This document shows positions 9,130 through 17,858 of a stretch of 64,000 nucleotides of DNA, one piece after another. The DNA is taken from the NCBI RefSeq assembly GCF_022832385.1, contig NZ_JALHLE010000023.1:36499-100498 (forward strand), given 5' to 3'. Numbering within the stretch: the stretch's first letter is position 1; each line of letters starts with the position of its first letter. Source of the DNA: Novosphingobium album (ex Hu et al. 2023). GTDB lineage: Bacteria; Pseudomonadota; Alphaproteobacteria; Sphingomonadales; Sphingomonadaceae. The notes beneath the pieces were generated by a model, which worked only from the letters and a program-made list of their open reading frames with translations, had not been told where the DNA came from and did no database searches. The position numbers and the translations under genes are program-made.

Positions 9130-9348
9130 TCACACAGCAAGGACCTTGGCGAGAAAACTCCTGACGGCGCCTCGTACAGAGCCCATTCGGCGCAAACTTG
9201 GTCGCAGCCTGCTTATCGCGCCCCTTCCCCTCAGGAGCTGGGGCCGCGGCAGCCTCGGGGCGGTTCGCTTGCCACAGACACGTTGGAGAGAAGAGGTAGT
9301 CCTTCTGCGCCATCGCACCTCGGCTGAAAGAGGCGCAGCTTGCGCCCC

Positions 9349-10593
9349 ATGGATGAAGTGCGCGCCATTTCGATTGGCCTGCGGGAGAGGACAGGACTTC
9401 TCCTGGCCCGGCGCAGGCGTCTGGGGCGCGATCAAGCCCCGCCGAGCAGGCTGGCTGCAACTTTCCTGCTTTGTGTACTGTGTCTTTTTGACCTGGCGGT
9501 TGCGGGAGGAGGAGAGCCCACGCCCGTAAACGAGGCCGCGCAGCCAGAATTCAGGGGCCAGCGGCAGACTGTGAGCGGGTCGGCCCGGCTGTTGCAGGCT
9601 GGCTGGCCTCATGCGGTTCCTGCGCTTCACGCAGCCAAGGGCGCCCTGACATTCGCCAAGACGCTTGCTCCGTTACCTTTTCAGTTCGAACGAGGAGCGC
9701 AGGATCGTGAAAGGGCACTGGACTGCCTCGCGAACGCGGCCTGGTATGAGGCCGGAAACGATCAGGCCGGGCAGCGGGCCGTCATTCAAGTAGTGCTCAA
9801 TCGGCTTCGGCACCCCGCCTTCCCGAAGTCAGTCTGCGGTGTTGTCTTCGAGGGATCCCAGCTCACAACGGGTTGCCAGTTCTCCTTTACCTGCGATGGC
9901 TCGCGGGCTCGCCGCACGCCTTCAAGATCGGCCTGGAATGCCGCGCGTCACCAGGCTGCGTTGGCGCTTTCAGGCGCTGTGGACGAGGACGTCGGATCAG
10001 CTACACATTACCATGCGGATTACGTCACCCCTTGGTGGAGTAGCGAGCTCCAGCCCGTGACCAAGATCGAGGGGCATATTTTCTATGTATGGAAAGGCGC
10101 GTTTGGGTGGCTTCCCCGACATCACATCCCGACAAACGCCGAGCCGCCGATCCCCGAATTTGATGTGACGCGACCGGCAGATGCCGAAGCCGGTGTCGAA
10201 AGCCATGCCAATCTTGCTGCCAGCCATGTGGCCACAATGGCAGCGGGGGAGAACGCGTCTTCGGCCACAGCGCTTCAAACGCCCAGTGTCTCTCGCGACT
10301 TCCTGGTGGTGAACTCTGCAGGCTCCAGCGGCCGCTGGGCGCTCGATGCCATGAAGCGCTGCGCCGGTCGCACTTCGTGCCGCGTCATCGGATACGACAG
10401 TGAAGCGCAGATTCTTCAAAATACCAGTCGAGGCATCGCAAACATGGACCGCCCCTTGTTCCTGTTCGTGCGCGATGCATCGTCCGGAATGGATCTCGCC
10501 CTATGGGATTGCGAGCTGATAAGACGCCCCACCACTTCGCAGTGCCTTCCCGGCGACAGACAGCAGTTAGCGCATCTTATGAGAGAGCGTTAG
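9349..10593 (+). CDS. SleB-like cell wall hydrolase
   Basis: A 414-residue secreted or membrane-anchored protein. An N-terminal hydrophobic segment (about residues 35-50) precedes a linker and a Hydrolase_2/SleB domain (about residues 120-255). This contains Cys-Leu-Ala-Asn-Ala-Ala-Trp-Tyr-Glu-Ala (E134, expected catalytic acid), Gln-Val-Val-Leu-Asn-Arg, Gln-Phe-Ser-Phe-Thr-Cys-Asp-Gly and Ala-Thr-His-Tyr-His-Ala-Asp-Tyr-Val. SleB enzymes cleave peptidoglycan; in sphingomonads such genes are common and are thought to act in wall remodelling. The ~130-residue C-terminal region after the domain is unrecognised and has several Cys. A TTG nine bases upstream is an alternative start. It is convergent with the regulator at 10610. 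Confidence 0.85.
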   Translation: MDEVRAISIGLRERTGLLLARRRRLGRDQAPPSRLAATFLLCVLCLFDLAVAGGGEPTPVNEAAQPEFRGQRQTVSGSARLLQAGWPHAVPALHAAKGALTFAKTLAPLPFQFERGAQDRERALDCLANAAWYEAGNDQAGQRAVIQVVLNRLRHPAFPKSVCGVVFEGSQLTTGCQFSFTCDGSRARRTPSRSAWNAARHQAALALSGAVDEDVGSATHYHADYVTPWWSSELQPVTKIEGHIFYVWKGAFGWLPRHHIPTNAEPPIPEFDVTRPADAEAGVESHANLAASHVATMAAGENASSATALQTPSVSRDFLVVNSAGSSGRWALDAMKRCAGRTSCRVIGYDSEAQILQNTSRGIANMDRPLFLFVRDASSGMDLALWDCELIRRPTTSQCLPGDRQQLAHLMRER

Positions 10594-10609
10594 GTCAAAA
10601 GAGCGCGGG

Positions 10610-11308
10610 TCAGTTGGCCCGGGCCGCGGGCGGCGTAAACTGCGAAGGTTGCTTGGGCAGGAACGTCGTCGCATTCTTGCGCGAGCTTGCCCAGATTGCT
10701 GCCTGGGTGCGGTTGTCGACGTTCAGCTTTCGCAAGATCGCCTTTACGTGGACCTTGACCGTGGCTTCGCAAACGTCGAGCTCCCGTGCGATGACCTTGT
10801 TTGAATAGCCGGCCATCAGGCAACATAGAACGTCATGCTCGCGCGGGGATAGATTGGCGTCGTCCACTTCGTGCACGGCATCGGGCAGAGAAGGTACCAG
10901 CTTGTTTTCGGTTTCGAGCAGCGAAAGCACGTCGGGAGGCAATACGCGTTGCCCCGAGACGGCCAACTTGATTGCCGCGATCAGCGGGGCAGCCTTGAGA
11001 GACTTGACGATATAGCCACGAATGCCGGCACGGAAGCAGTTCAGCATATCCTGGAGTACGAAGTCCGAGACCAGCAGGACCACGACAGCACGAGGACATT
11101 CGGCAATAAGCCGCTCGACAAGGCCGGGAACCTTTTCAGGCTCGGTGCTTTCAATCAGGAAAAGACTGCCTTCTGCGAACTGATCGAAGGATAGCGAAGT
11201 TGCGTCATCGTAGGATCCGACTACGTTAAATCCTTCGGTACTGAGTATGAGAGCCACGCCCTCACGGGAGATGTCACACGGACTAATTAGACAGACATCT
11301 CTACACAT
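10610..11308 (-). CDS. LuxR/NarL-type regulator with degenerate receiver domain
   Basis: A 232-residue two-domain protein. The N-terminal half follows a CheY-like fold, but the usual phospho-acceptor Asp is Glu53 (Leu-Ile-Glu-Ser-Thr) and the acidic pair after strand 1 is missing, while the Lys of the Val-Lys-Ser motif remains. The C-terminal domain is a NarL-type HTH: Leu-Ser-Pro-Arg-Glu-His-Asp-Val-Leu, then Asn-Lys-Val-Ile-Ala-Arg-Glu-Leu and Thr-Val-Lys-Val-His-Val-Lys. It should bind DNA; signalling is probably phosphorylation-independent. ATG 11308 was preferred over GTG 11323. Its nearest large neighbour is the EPS locus, so it is a candidate regulator of it, by position only. Confidence 0.85.
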   Translation of the reverse strand: MCRDVCLISPCDISREGVALILSTEGFNVVGSYDDATSLSFDQFAEGSLFLIESTEPEKVPGLVERLIAECPRAVVVLLVSDFVLQDMLNCFRAGIRGYIVKSLKAAPLIAAIKLAVSGQRVLPPDVLSLLETENKLVPSLPDAVHEVDDANLSPREHDVLCCLMAGYSNKVIARELDVCEATVKVHVKAILRKLNVDNRTQAAIWASSRKNATTFLPKQPSQFTPPAARAN

Positions 11309-11588
11309 GGGAACCCCCGGCACACGTCAGGTTGAACATGTTCGCAAGCGCCTACCTTTGCTAACTTTTTATCTTATTTTGCGGCTTCACCTGCGAAAAT
11401 CTGCGCGACTCCGATTCTCTTCCCGTTAGCCTGGTTAGTTTGCGTAAACGCAGTTGAACAATCAATCGGAAACTTCCCCGTCAGCTGGAATAGCCGATAA
11501 GTGCCCCAAAACGGGATGAATTCCGACACCCCCTGAAAGGTGACCGATTTTGTATAGAATCTGACACCAAGGTCACGGACGAATATCC

Positions 11589-11790
11589 GGAGCAACAGGT
11601 CCAGCGAAGAACAGAGCGCTGGCAGGTCGACTGCGGGGGTATGCTGCCGCAACCGGATCGACTGTCCGCGCTCTGCAAGTGGAAGTCATGGTTCGGCAGG
11701 TCAGAGGTATCCGAGGCCCCTTGACCATGGACACTTGAAGACGAGAACGCCAGGCTCAGGAAGTTGCTGAGGACATATGGCCGGGAGGAC
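11589..11790 (+). mobile_element. Degenerate IS3-family orfA remnant
   Basis: Reading across one frameshift and one in-frame stop gives a decayed IS407-like OrfA: Arg-Ser-Asn-Arg-Ser-Ser-Glu-Glu-Gln, a Thr-Ala-Gly-Val-Cys-Cys-Arg piece, then Cys-Lys-Trp-Lys-Ser-Trp-Phe-Gly-Arg-Ser-Glu-Val-Ser-Glu-Ala, a TGA, and Leu-Glu-Asp-Glu-Asn-Ala-Arg-Leu-Arg-Lys-Leu-Leu. This matches the usual OrfA order of helix-turn-helix, Tyr-Lys-Trp-Lys and leucine zipper. No orfB or terminal repeats were found. It lies in the 760-base stretch between the LuxR-type regulator and the hypothetical gene at 12069; otherwise that stretch shows nothing I recognise. Confidence 0.6.
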
Positions 11791-12068
11791 CTTCGGGGCC
11801 ACCCCAGAGGCAGTCGCTAGCGCCCCCCGAGCACTCCGGGACCGCTGGCGCGACCAGATAGCCCGAACCAAGGATGAAACCTGGATCCTGTCACCGCCCC
11901 CTTCGCCTCTGCTCAGGGTGACCTCGTCGCGCTCAAAGGCGGGCATGACTGAACGGCCAAGCAGTCCGGACGGGTCAGCAAGTCCGCATATCGTTCGTAC
12001 AACGTCTGTCGCCTTGAGATCCGCACGACACCGCCAGACTTCGGCATAGTCTGTACAGACGTGAATTC

Positions 12069-12821
12069 TCAGGATTGGCCTTTGAGCAGTGAGGCAACGC
12101 CACCGTCCAGTCCCAAAAGATACTCGACCAACTCACCTTGGCCGATGTTCCGACGGCGCGCTTCGGACAGAATGGCGACATATTCCGCCATTTGCCCTTC
12201 ACTGCAGTCGCCCCCGAAAACGAGCTGTGCGGCAAGCTTCTCGGGCGAATTCGCAACCCAAACCGCCAAATCGTAGGAGCGGCCAAGGACTTCATAAGTG
12301 GCCAGGCGGCTTCTTTCTTCCGCCTCACGAGCGCTTTCCGCTGACTTGCGGGCATCTGAAATCAGATCAGTGACAAATCCGTCGGACAGGGCAGTCTCAA
12401 ATGACGAACCATCGCCTTTGGCGCCGCCCCGCGCTTCTTTCTGCTTGCCACCACCCGTCGCTTCCTGGTCCACGGATCCATTGTCACGGTCGACCGTCGA
12501 GACGTTTTCAGCTTCGCCAAGGATCGAGTATTCTTCTAGATTCAAGACTTCTTCTCCTCGCTCGCCATGCGCCCCAAACGTTGCCTCTTCCTCCGGCATC
12601 AACAGGTAACTGGGCAAAGGCAGCCCATCATGTGCAGCACCCGTGCTGTGCGTCGCGTCTGCACCAAGATCGGCGGGAAGTGACGGCACATGCCCGCTGA
12701 AACCACCTTCGGATGCATCCGGATTGCTGTCGACAGCTATCCAGATCAGCGGGTCCTCATCGCGATCGAGATCACGTGCCCCGATGTGATCGGGTTTCTT
12801 TCTGGTTGAAACTGGTCGCAT
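12069..12821 (-). CDS. Hypothetical protein, acidic, with C-terminal helical region
   Basis: I do not recognise this protein. From ATG 12821 it has about 250 residues, an acidic N-terminal half (Asp-Arg-Asp-Glu-Asp, Glu-Glu-Glu) that is probably disordered, and a C-terminal ~100 residues predicted helical (Ala-Arg-Lys-Ser-Ala-Glu-Ser-Ala-Arg-Glu-Ala-Glu-Glu-Arg), ending in a compact Gln-Gly-Glu-Leu-Val-Glu-Tyr-Leu-Leu-Gly-Leu segment. No signal or membrane segment is visible. The frame is open to 12923, so the start is uncertain. The C-terminal part looks the most protein-like and supports a real gene. Confidence 0.5.
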   Translation of the reverse strand: MRPVSTRKKPDHIGARDLDRDEDPLIWIAVDSNPDASEGGFSGHVPSLPADLGADATHSTGAAHDGLPLPSYLLMPEEEATFGAHGERGEEVLNLEEYSILGEAENVSTVDRDNGSVDQEATGGGKQKEARGGAKGDGSSFETALSDGFVTDLISDARKSAESAREAEERSRLATYEVLGRSYDLAVWVANSPEKLAAQLVFGGDCSEGQMAEYVAILSEARRRNIGQGELVEYLLGLDGGVASLLKGQS

Positions 12822-13351
12822 TCCGCAGAGCTTCCCGAATTCTGTCCTCGGCCCATCATACAGAGCAGGGACAATTTCCGCTAGATACACCCTTACTGTC
12901 GCAGCCACGCAAAGGCGCAGCAATCCACAAAAAGGCGTAGCAGCTCCTACCCATTTTGATCACTTTGCCACGTCTTAGTCGATTTCCCCAATCTCGTAGC
13001 AGTCGGATTTTGAGCAATCATGCATTATAAAAGCGAGACAGATTCATGCCCCTTTACCCGATTCGTACACTTTCATATCAAAGCACCTTGCCGGACTGGA
13101 AAAGCTTTGGGCCCTTGCCCATCTCGGCAACCACAAAACCGACAGCAGGCCGCGTGGAAACTACGTGCGCCACAACGAACCTGATTGGGCTTTATCCGAC
13201 TTTTTGCGATGGTCCGTTCATATTCGTTGATCAATGACAGACTTAGGTCACGTTAGGAATTTTGTCAGACAGCCTGATTCCGATACTTTGAAATCGAGAA
13301 ACAACAGTGATCCTCTTGGCACACATCATCAGTCGAGAACAATCGACCGAT
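12822..13351. other. Intergenic stretch without recognised gene
   Basis: About 530 bases lie between the start of the hypothetical gene on the minus strand and the PilZ gene. It is less GC-rich than the surroundings and has no reading frame I would support. It should carry the divergent promoters; I cannot point to a convincing -35/-10 pair. Confidence 0.3.
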
Positions 13352-13816
13352 ATGCGCCGGTCCCCCCGGCGCGAGAGCGGTGCCGTGCTGATGATCGGCA
13401 GAGGAACCGAGGGCGATGAAGCGAGAATCCTCGACCTTTCAAGGACAGGCCTGCGGCTGCAATCGCAGGCAAGCTGCCGGCCTGGGGATGCCTTTTGGAT
13501 CAACGCGCCCGACCACCCTTCAATAAAGGCCAAGGTCGTCTGGCGTGAAGGAGACGAATTCGGATGTGAATTCGAAACCCCGATCAGCCGCGCCGTCCTA
13601 AGTGCATTCATCCTTTGCTCGCCAATCGAAAAGGCCGGCATCGATCCATCTCCGCAATTCACCGAAGTTCGCGTGGGCAAAAGAGATGATGCAATATCCA
13701 TATCGGCCTGGGTCAAGGAATTCGAGAGAAGCGCCTCGGGCGGCACGCGTCAAATTGCCGGCTTCCGCGTTGACGACAACGACGAGATTATTGCGATTAT
13801 ATATTGTCCGCGTTGA
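13352..13816 (+). CDS. PilZ-domain protein (putative c-di-GMP effector)
   Basis: A 154-residue protein beginning Met-Arg-Arg-Ser-Pro-Arg-Arg-Glu, which matches the Arg-x-x-x-Arg part of PilZ domains, followed by Asp-Leu-Ser-Arg-Thr-Gly (the Asp/Asn-x-Ser-x-x-Gly part) at the expected spacing. PilZ domains bind cyclic di-GMP, and such proteins often control motility or exopolysaccharide. The C-terminal ~60 residues are unrecognised and include a Val-Lys-Glu-Phe-Glu-Arg helix and an Ile-Ile-Ala-Ile-Ile-Tyr strand. ATG 13352 was chosen over GTG 13307 because it puts the motif at the N-terminus. Its position just upstream of the EPS cluster invites a regulatory link, which is inference. Confidence 0.75.
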   Translation: MRRSPRRESGAVLMIGRGTEGDEARILDLSRTGLRLQSQASCRPGDAFWINAPDHPSIKAKVVWREGDEFGCEFETPISRAVLSAFILCSPIEKAGIDPSPQFTEVRVGKRDDAISISAWVKEFERSASGGTRQIAGFRVDDNDEIIAIIYCPR

Positions 13817-14229
13817 CATTGCGACCAAGAGCGGCCGCCATGGCAGCTTCCGTCCGCCATCTGCGCTTCGGGTTTTGGCACCGGCAATGACCATCAGGTC
13901 ATCGACTGCATTGTAGCGGAAAACGCCACCTCCGATCAGGAAGAAGCCGTGAGGCAGGCCTCATTGTCGCAGCGGGCATGAACTATGCCCGTAAAACCGC
14001 AGCGCGAGCGCCCCAAAGTCTCCTGATGCCCCCCCCCCTACATTACCCCATCTATTCGCCCAATGGACTACACCTGATCGGTAGCACCGCTAATCTTGTT
14101 TGGCAGAGCCCGGAAACTGAGGGCTACAGAGATATGCAGGCCCGCATATTTGGTTAAGAATGACCAGACGGGCGACTGGGGTCAGCTTCGGATACTTTCA
14201 TTTGAACTACTGCTGGAGCAAGTCCTGGT
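13817..14229. other. Intergenic stretch with a C10 tract
   Basis: About 410 bases without a supported gene. The only striking element is an uninterrupted run of ten cytosines at 14029-14038, about 190 bases before the small gene at 14230. No repeats, hairpins or RNA genes were recognised. Confidence 0.3.
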
Positions 14230-14514
14230 ATGACAAGGTTGGATGACCTGACGAAAATCTACTGGCACGGCATTCAGGACGCGCTCACGGACAACAGCGC
14301 GGGCGTCGATTTCCGGCAATTCTCGGCCATCTCCCAACGGTTCCTTTCCGAATACAAGCAGCTTGAGACGGATGGGTTACCAGGCCAGACCATCGCGCTG
14401 GCCATGCTGGGTGCCACATTGAACCTGTGCAATATTTTTGGCGGGCACGAACAGTTGCCGATGGTGTTGCGCAACATCGCCGATCGCATCGACAACGAAC
14501 GCAACATTCACTGA
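14230..14514 (+). CDS. Hypothetical 94-residue protein
   Basis: A small soluble protein of unknown function. It begins Met-Thr-Arg-Leu-Asp-Asp-Leu-Thr-Lys and appears mostly alpha-helical, with a central hydrophobic helix (Thr-Ile-Ala-Leu-Ala-Met-Leu-Gly-Ala-Thr-Leu-Asn-Leu) and an acidic/basic end (Ala-Asp-Arg-Ile-Asp-Asn-Glu-Arg). A Gly-Gly-Ala-Gly-like ribosome site is present upstream, but farther away than usual (GGAG about 12 bases before ATG). The 340 bases that follow, up to the first glycosyltransferase, hold no gene I would support. Confidence 0.55.
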   Translation: MTRLDDLTKIYWHGIQDALTDNSAGVDFRQFSAISQRFLSEYKQLETDGLPGQTIALAMLGATLNLCNIFGGHEQLPMVLRNIADRIDNERNIH

Positions 14515-14857
14515 TTTGCCGGACGATTTGCCCCAATACCCCTTTTGAACTGCCCCTTAATGCTCCTTTCTAGAGTTACCGGCAGGCAGTATTTTTCCCT
14601 CGAAAACAGCAGTAATTCGCGCGGCAATTTCTGGCGCAGACAGGCGTCGGGAGCGACAGGACAAGGGTGCCCATGCGCTTAGAAACCATGATCGCGACTA
14701 CCGGAAGGGGCGGTATCCTGAATGAGGTCATCAGGCCGTTTGGCCGACAACGCCACTTGCCGGACCGCATCACCGTGGTTGGCAATGGCCCATTCAACGA
14801 CCTGATTGGCATTGCTGCCCACTTCGTTCCAGCCCGCCTCCTTCCGGCGGAGACAGC

Positions 14858-16033
14858 ATGAAAACTCCCACAAGACCTGGCTCCGCGATACTGCTGAATG
14901 GGCGCTTTCTTGGCCGGGCGATGACCGGTGTGGACCGGACAGCGCTGAACATCGGGCGGGCACTTTCGGCTCTTGTACAGTCGATGCCGACCGGGATCTC
15001 GTCATTCGACGTGGCAGTACCCGCCGGGACGCCGTCTGACGCCGAAATCCGCGCAAAGTTGCAGCTGCCTGATTCCAGCCGCATCCTGCGATCAGTGCTG
15101 AAGGGTTACGCGTGGGAGCAACTGGTTCTGCCCATGCTCCAGCCGCAGTCGATCCTGCTCAACCTGTGCAACACCGGCCCGGCATTCAGGCGCCGGCAGT
15201 TGGTTCTGATCCACGACGCCCAGGTATTCGACACGCCCGAAAGCTATTCAGCGACCTTTCGCAGCGTCTATCACTGGCTCGTTCCGCAACTTGCAAAGCG
15301 TTCCATGCTCGTCGCGACAGTATCAAGCCACTCGCAGGAACGGCTCAAACTGAACGGCGTCGGGACGGACCGCCATTGGGAACTGCTGCCCAATGGCGCA
15401 GACCATCTGCAGAGGCAGAAGAGCGAGCCCACGGTAGTCCCACAGATGCATCCTGGCGCGAACGGATATCTTCTCGCACTGGGCAGCACGGCACGCCACA
15501 AGAACATTGAAACGGTGATGCGATCACTCCCCGACAATGCCCCACCTCTTGTCGTGGCGGGCGGCGGCGCATCAGTTGCCAGGCTCGTGGAGGAATTCGG
15601 CAAAGGCAAGGCGGTGCATGTCGGGCGTGTGAGCGATGGCCAGATCAAGGCGTTGTACGAGAATGCACTCTGCTTCCTGTTTCCTTCTTTGACGGAAGGC
15701 TTCGGCCTGCCTCCCCTGGAGGCCATGTCCTGCGGATGTCCCGTCATCGTATCGCGCGGTGGCGCCATACCGGAGGTGTGCGGTGATGCCGCGATCTACT
15801 GCGACGCCCTCGACCAGACAGCATGGCGCAGCGCCATATCCGATATCATGGCCGATGTCGGTTTGCGTGAGAGACTGATCGAGAAAGGCAGGCAGCGCGC
15901 CGCACGATACAAATGGCACGACACTGCGAGAACCATCCTCGCCCTGATTTCCGAGTACCGCACAGAACAACCAGACGCCCGCTCCAGTCATGGTAACTGG
16001 CCTGAGCCCCAAGTTTCTCCTAGTTACGAGTAA
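14858..16033 (+). CDS. GT4-family glycosyltransferase (first of three paralogues)
   Basis: A 391-residue GT-B glycosyltransferase of family 4. The N-terminal domain starts with Ala-Ile-Leu-Leu-Asn-Gly-Arg-Phe-Leu and a Met-Thr-Gly-Val-Asp-Arg motif, shared with the enzymes at 17859 and 42284. The C-terminal nucleotide-sugar domain has a Gly-Ser-Thr-Ala-Arg-His-Lys-Asn segment (basic phosphate-binding pocket) and Glu-Gly-Phe-Gly-Leu-Pro-Pro-Leu-Glu, the E-x7-E motif of retaining GT4 enzymes. It should add one sugar to the lipid-linked EPS repeat unit on the cytoplasmic membrane face. Donor and acceptor are unknown. It is more diverged than the other two copies. Confidence 0.88.
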   Translation: MKTPTRPGSAILLNGRFLGRAMTGVDRTALNIGRALSALVQSMPTGISSFDVAVPAGTPSDAEIRAKLQLPDSSRILRSVLKGYAWEQLVLPMLQPQSILLNLCNTGPAFRRRQLVLIHDAQVFDTPESYSATFRSVYHWLVPQLAKRSMLVATVSSHSQERLKLNGVGTDRHWELLPNGADHLQRQKSEPTVVPQMHPGANGYLLALGSTARHKNIETVMRSLPDNAPPLVVAGGGASVARLVEEFGKGKAVHVGRVSDGQIKALYENALCFLFPSLTEGFGLPPLEAMSCGCPVIVSRGGAIPEVCGDAAIYCDALDQTAWRSAISDIMADVGLRERLIEKGRQRAARYKWHDTARTILALISEYRTEQPDARSSHGNWPEPQVSPSYE

Positions 16034-16275
16034 ACTTTGGCCGTTTTGGTGCCCATGCTGGGCCGTGATCAGAGAGTGTTGGTATCAGGACATCAATATA
16101 AAGACCAGTAAGCTTGTTTTGTTAGTGAAATTAAGAGATCTGAACAAAATTTTTTTATTACCAGAGGATATGGTAAAGGTTGAAATTTGTAGCCCTGTCT
16201 TCCGGGCTCATGAATTTTAAAAATTCCAATAAATTATTGAATTTTTCTCTAAAAAAAATCTTTGGGTGAAGTGGA
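16034..16275. other. AT-rich leader upstream of the acyltransferase
   Basis: This stretch is markedly AT-rich, with long A and T runs, in contrast to the GC-rich glycosyltransferase before it. It includes a small inverted repeat (AGCCC...GGGCT, about 16191-16208) followed by an AT-rich run that could act as a weak terminator for the upstream gene. The shift in base composition marks the left edge of the acyltransferase island. Confidence 0.4.
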
Positions 16276-17409
16276 ATGAACGAAAATGCAATTAATTCGA
16301 GATTGCCGCGCGCATTTTCAATTTATCTCGACTTAATACGTTTTCTTTCTGCCCTGGCTGTTTTGGCCGACCATTTTTTATCATACCCATTTGGCCGTCC
16401 TTCGCCTCAGACAGACTTGGGCATATTCGATAGATTTACTGTATATGGCCAACCCGCTGTCATTACGTTTTTTGTGCTCTCGGGGTATGTAATAGGCTAT
16501 GTTGTAGATAAAAAGGAGAGGAATGCTCTAATTTATACAGTCAGTCGCCTAACGCGCCTTTATTCCGTTGTTTTTGTTGCAATTATAATAACATTTATCC
16601 TTGATACAGTGGGGCGTGAGTATTTTTCTGATTTTTATTCCATTCAGAAGGTGCTGTGGCATGATCCGACCTTCAGTGGTTACGTGTCAAGCCTCCTCTT
16701 CGTTAACGAGTATCGTGCTTTTCCTTGGGCTGGTCTTGGGCCGGGTTCAAATGGCGTTTTTTGGTCCCTGAGCTTCGAGGCCACTTATTATCTTTGCGCG
16801 GGATTGGTCCTTTTCGCGCCAAGGGTATATGCAGTGATTGCTGTTTTATTCATTGCCGTTTTGTCTGGCCCTACCATTACGGCACTAGCGCCGGTTTGGA
16901 TCGCGGGATATTTTCTTTATTGCCAAAGAGAAAAGCTGCGCGTGCCGATACCGGTGACCGCCTTCTTGGTGTCTGCGGTTGCCATTGTCGTCATACCTCA
17001 ATTGGATAATTATTTGCCTAGCGCAGATTTCTTGCCGTGGGGAAGAGGAGCGTTTCCTCGTCCCATCGTGGAGGACTATTTGATAGCAGCGTTCTTCTCA
17101 TTGCACTTAGTTTCCGCCTATCAGATATTCAAAAATTATCGCTATAATATTGGGAGGCTTGAGTCACTCATTCGGCATTTTAGTGCGCAAACATTTCCTC
17201 TATATGCGATTCACTTCCCGGTTTTGTGCATTTTTTCTGCCATGAACCCATATCACCATTGGTCTTTATATGGGGTTTTGTTTACATTGGTTCCGCTGTT
17301 TGCGATCACGGAAATATCGACTAGAATTTCAAATTCATTACGAGATTTTGCGCGGTCATGGGCATTATTAAAATTCGATAAGGCGAGTTCTGTTATTAGG
17401 ACCTCATAG
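16276..17409 (+). CDS. Membrane acyltransferase, acyltransferase-3 family (AT-rich, probably acquired)
   Basis: A 377-residue integral membrane protein with about ten hydrophobic segments. It opens with Tyr-Leu-Asp-Leu-Ile-Arg-Phe-Leu-Ser-Ala-Leu-Ala-Val-Leu-Ala-Asp-His, the start of acyltransferase-3 proteins, whose conserved Arg and His lie in this first helix. The family transfers acetyl or other acyl groups to sugar hydroxyls, so it probably decorates the EPS. An SD-like AAGTGGA precedes the ATG. Its codons end in A/T far more often than in neighbouring genes, which points to recent horizontal acquisition. It lies between two paralogous glycosyltransferases. Confidence 0.85.
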   Translation: MNENAINSRLPRAFSIYLDLIRFLSALAVLADHFLSYPFGRPSPQTDLGIFDRFTVYGQPAVITFFVLSGYVIGYVVDKKERNALIYTVSRLTRLYSVVFVAIIITFILDTVGREYFSDFYSIQKVLWHDPTFSGYVSSLLFVNEYRAFPWAGLGPGSNGVFWSLSFEATYYLCAGLVLFAPRVYAVIAVLFIAVLSGPTITALAPVWIAGYFLYCQREKLRVPIPVTAFLVSAVAIVVIPQLDNYLPSADFLPWGRGAFPRPIVEDYLIAAFFSLHLVSAYQIFKNYRYNIGRLESLIRHFSAQTFPLYAIHFPVLCIFSAMNPYHHWSLYGVLFTLVPLFAITEISTRISNSLRDFARSWALLKFDKASSVIRTS

Positions 17410-17639
17410 AATCCATCGTCACAGAAAATTTTCCAAAGCGTTAAAATTCTCTATTGCAGGCGATGCTTCTTTATCCATGTTTGGAGTGAAGGGTCTGGTG
17501 CGGTATCCTCGCGCGTTTGATCTCAATATTCCAAAACTCATGCCAAAACCTGTGGAATTTGACTCACGGAGGGTTCCCGGCCGGGACATGACGTGATTCA
17601 CCATAGCAAATGGTTGGAGTATTGCGATGGCAGCACCGG

Positions 17640-17809
17640 TCAGGCTTGGGGAGCCCCCCGCTTCGATTGTCCTCTACGACCCGACACTCGGGACAGCGCC
17701 CACCGGTTCCATTATCGGCAAGAATGCCTTCGACCTTACACTGAGCGACCATCCCATGGTCATTGCAATAACTCCCGAACCGGGCTCCAACACAAGTACG
17801 CCGCATTGA
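17640..17809 (+). pseudogene. C-terminal remnant of glycosidase-like gene (copy of 42.1-42.3 kb)
   Basis: About 56 codons closely match, in protein and in DNA, the last part of the glycosidase-like gene ending at 42294: Leu-Tyr-Asp-Pro-Thr-Leu-Gly-Thr, Pro-Thr-Gly-Ser, Ala-Phe, then Thr-Leu-Ser-Asp-His-Pro-x-Val-Ile-Ala-Ile. The catalytic domain is absent. As at 42 kb, the fragment is followed directly by a GT4 gene. It is a leftover of a duplicated block, truncated at about 17640 where the AT-rich island ends. Confidence 0.8.
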
Positions 17810-17858
17810 CACTACGCTTTCATCGCTTCACACGGCCCCGGGGGAACATGACCTGCCG

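Noticed and set aside
14667..14861. 64-residue frame whose stop overlaps the ATG of the first GT4 gene
   Set aside because: The ATGA overlap is tempting, but the peptide has no recognisable pattern, codon use is not convincing, and it has no clear ribosome site.
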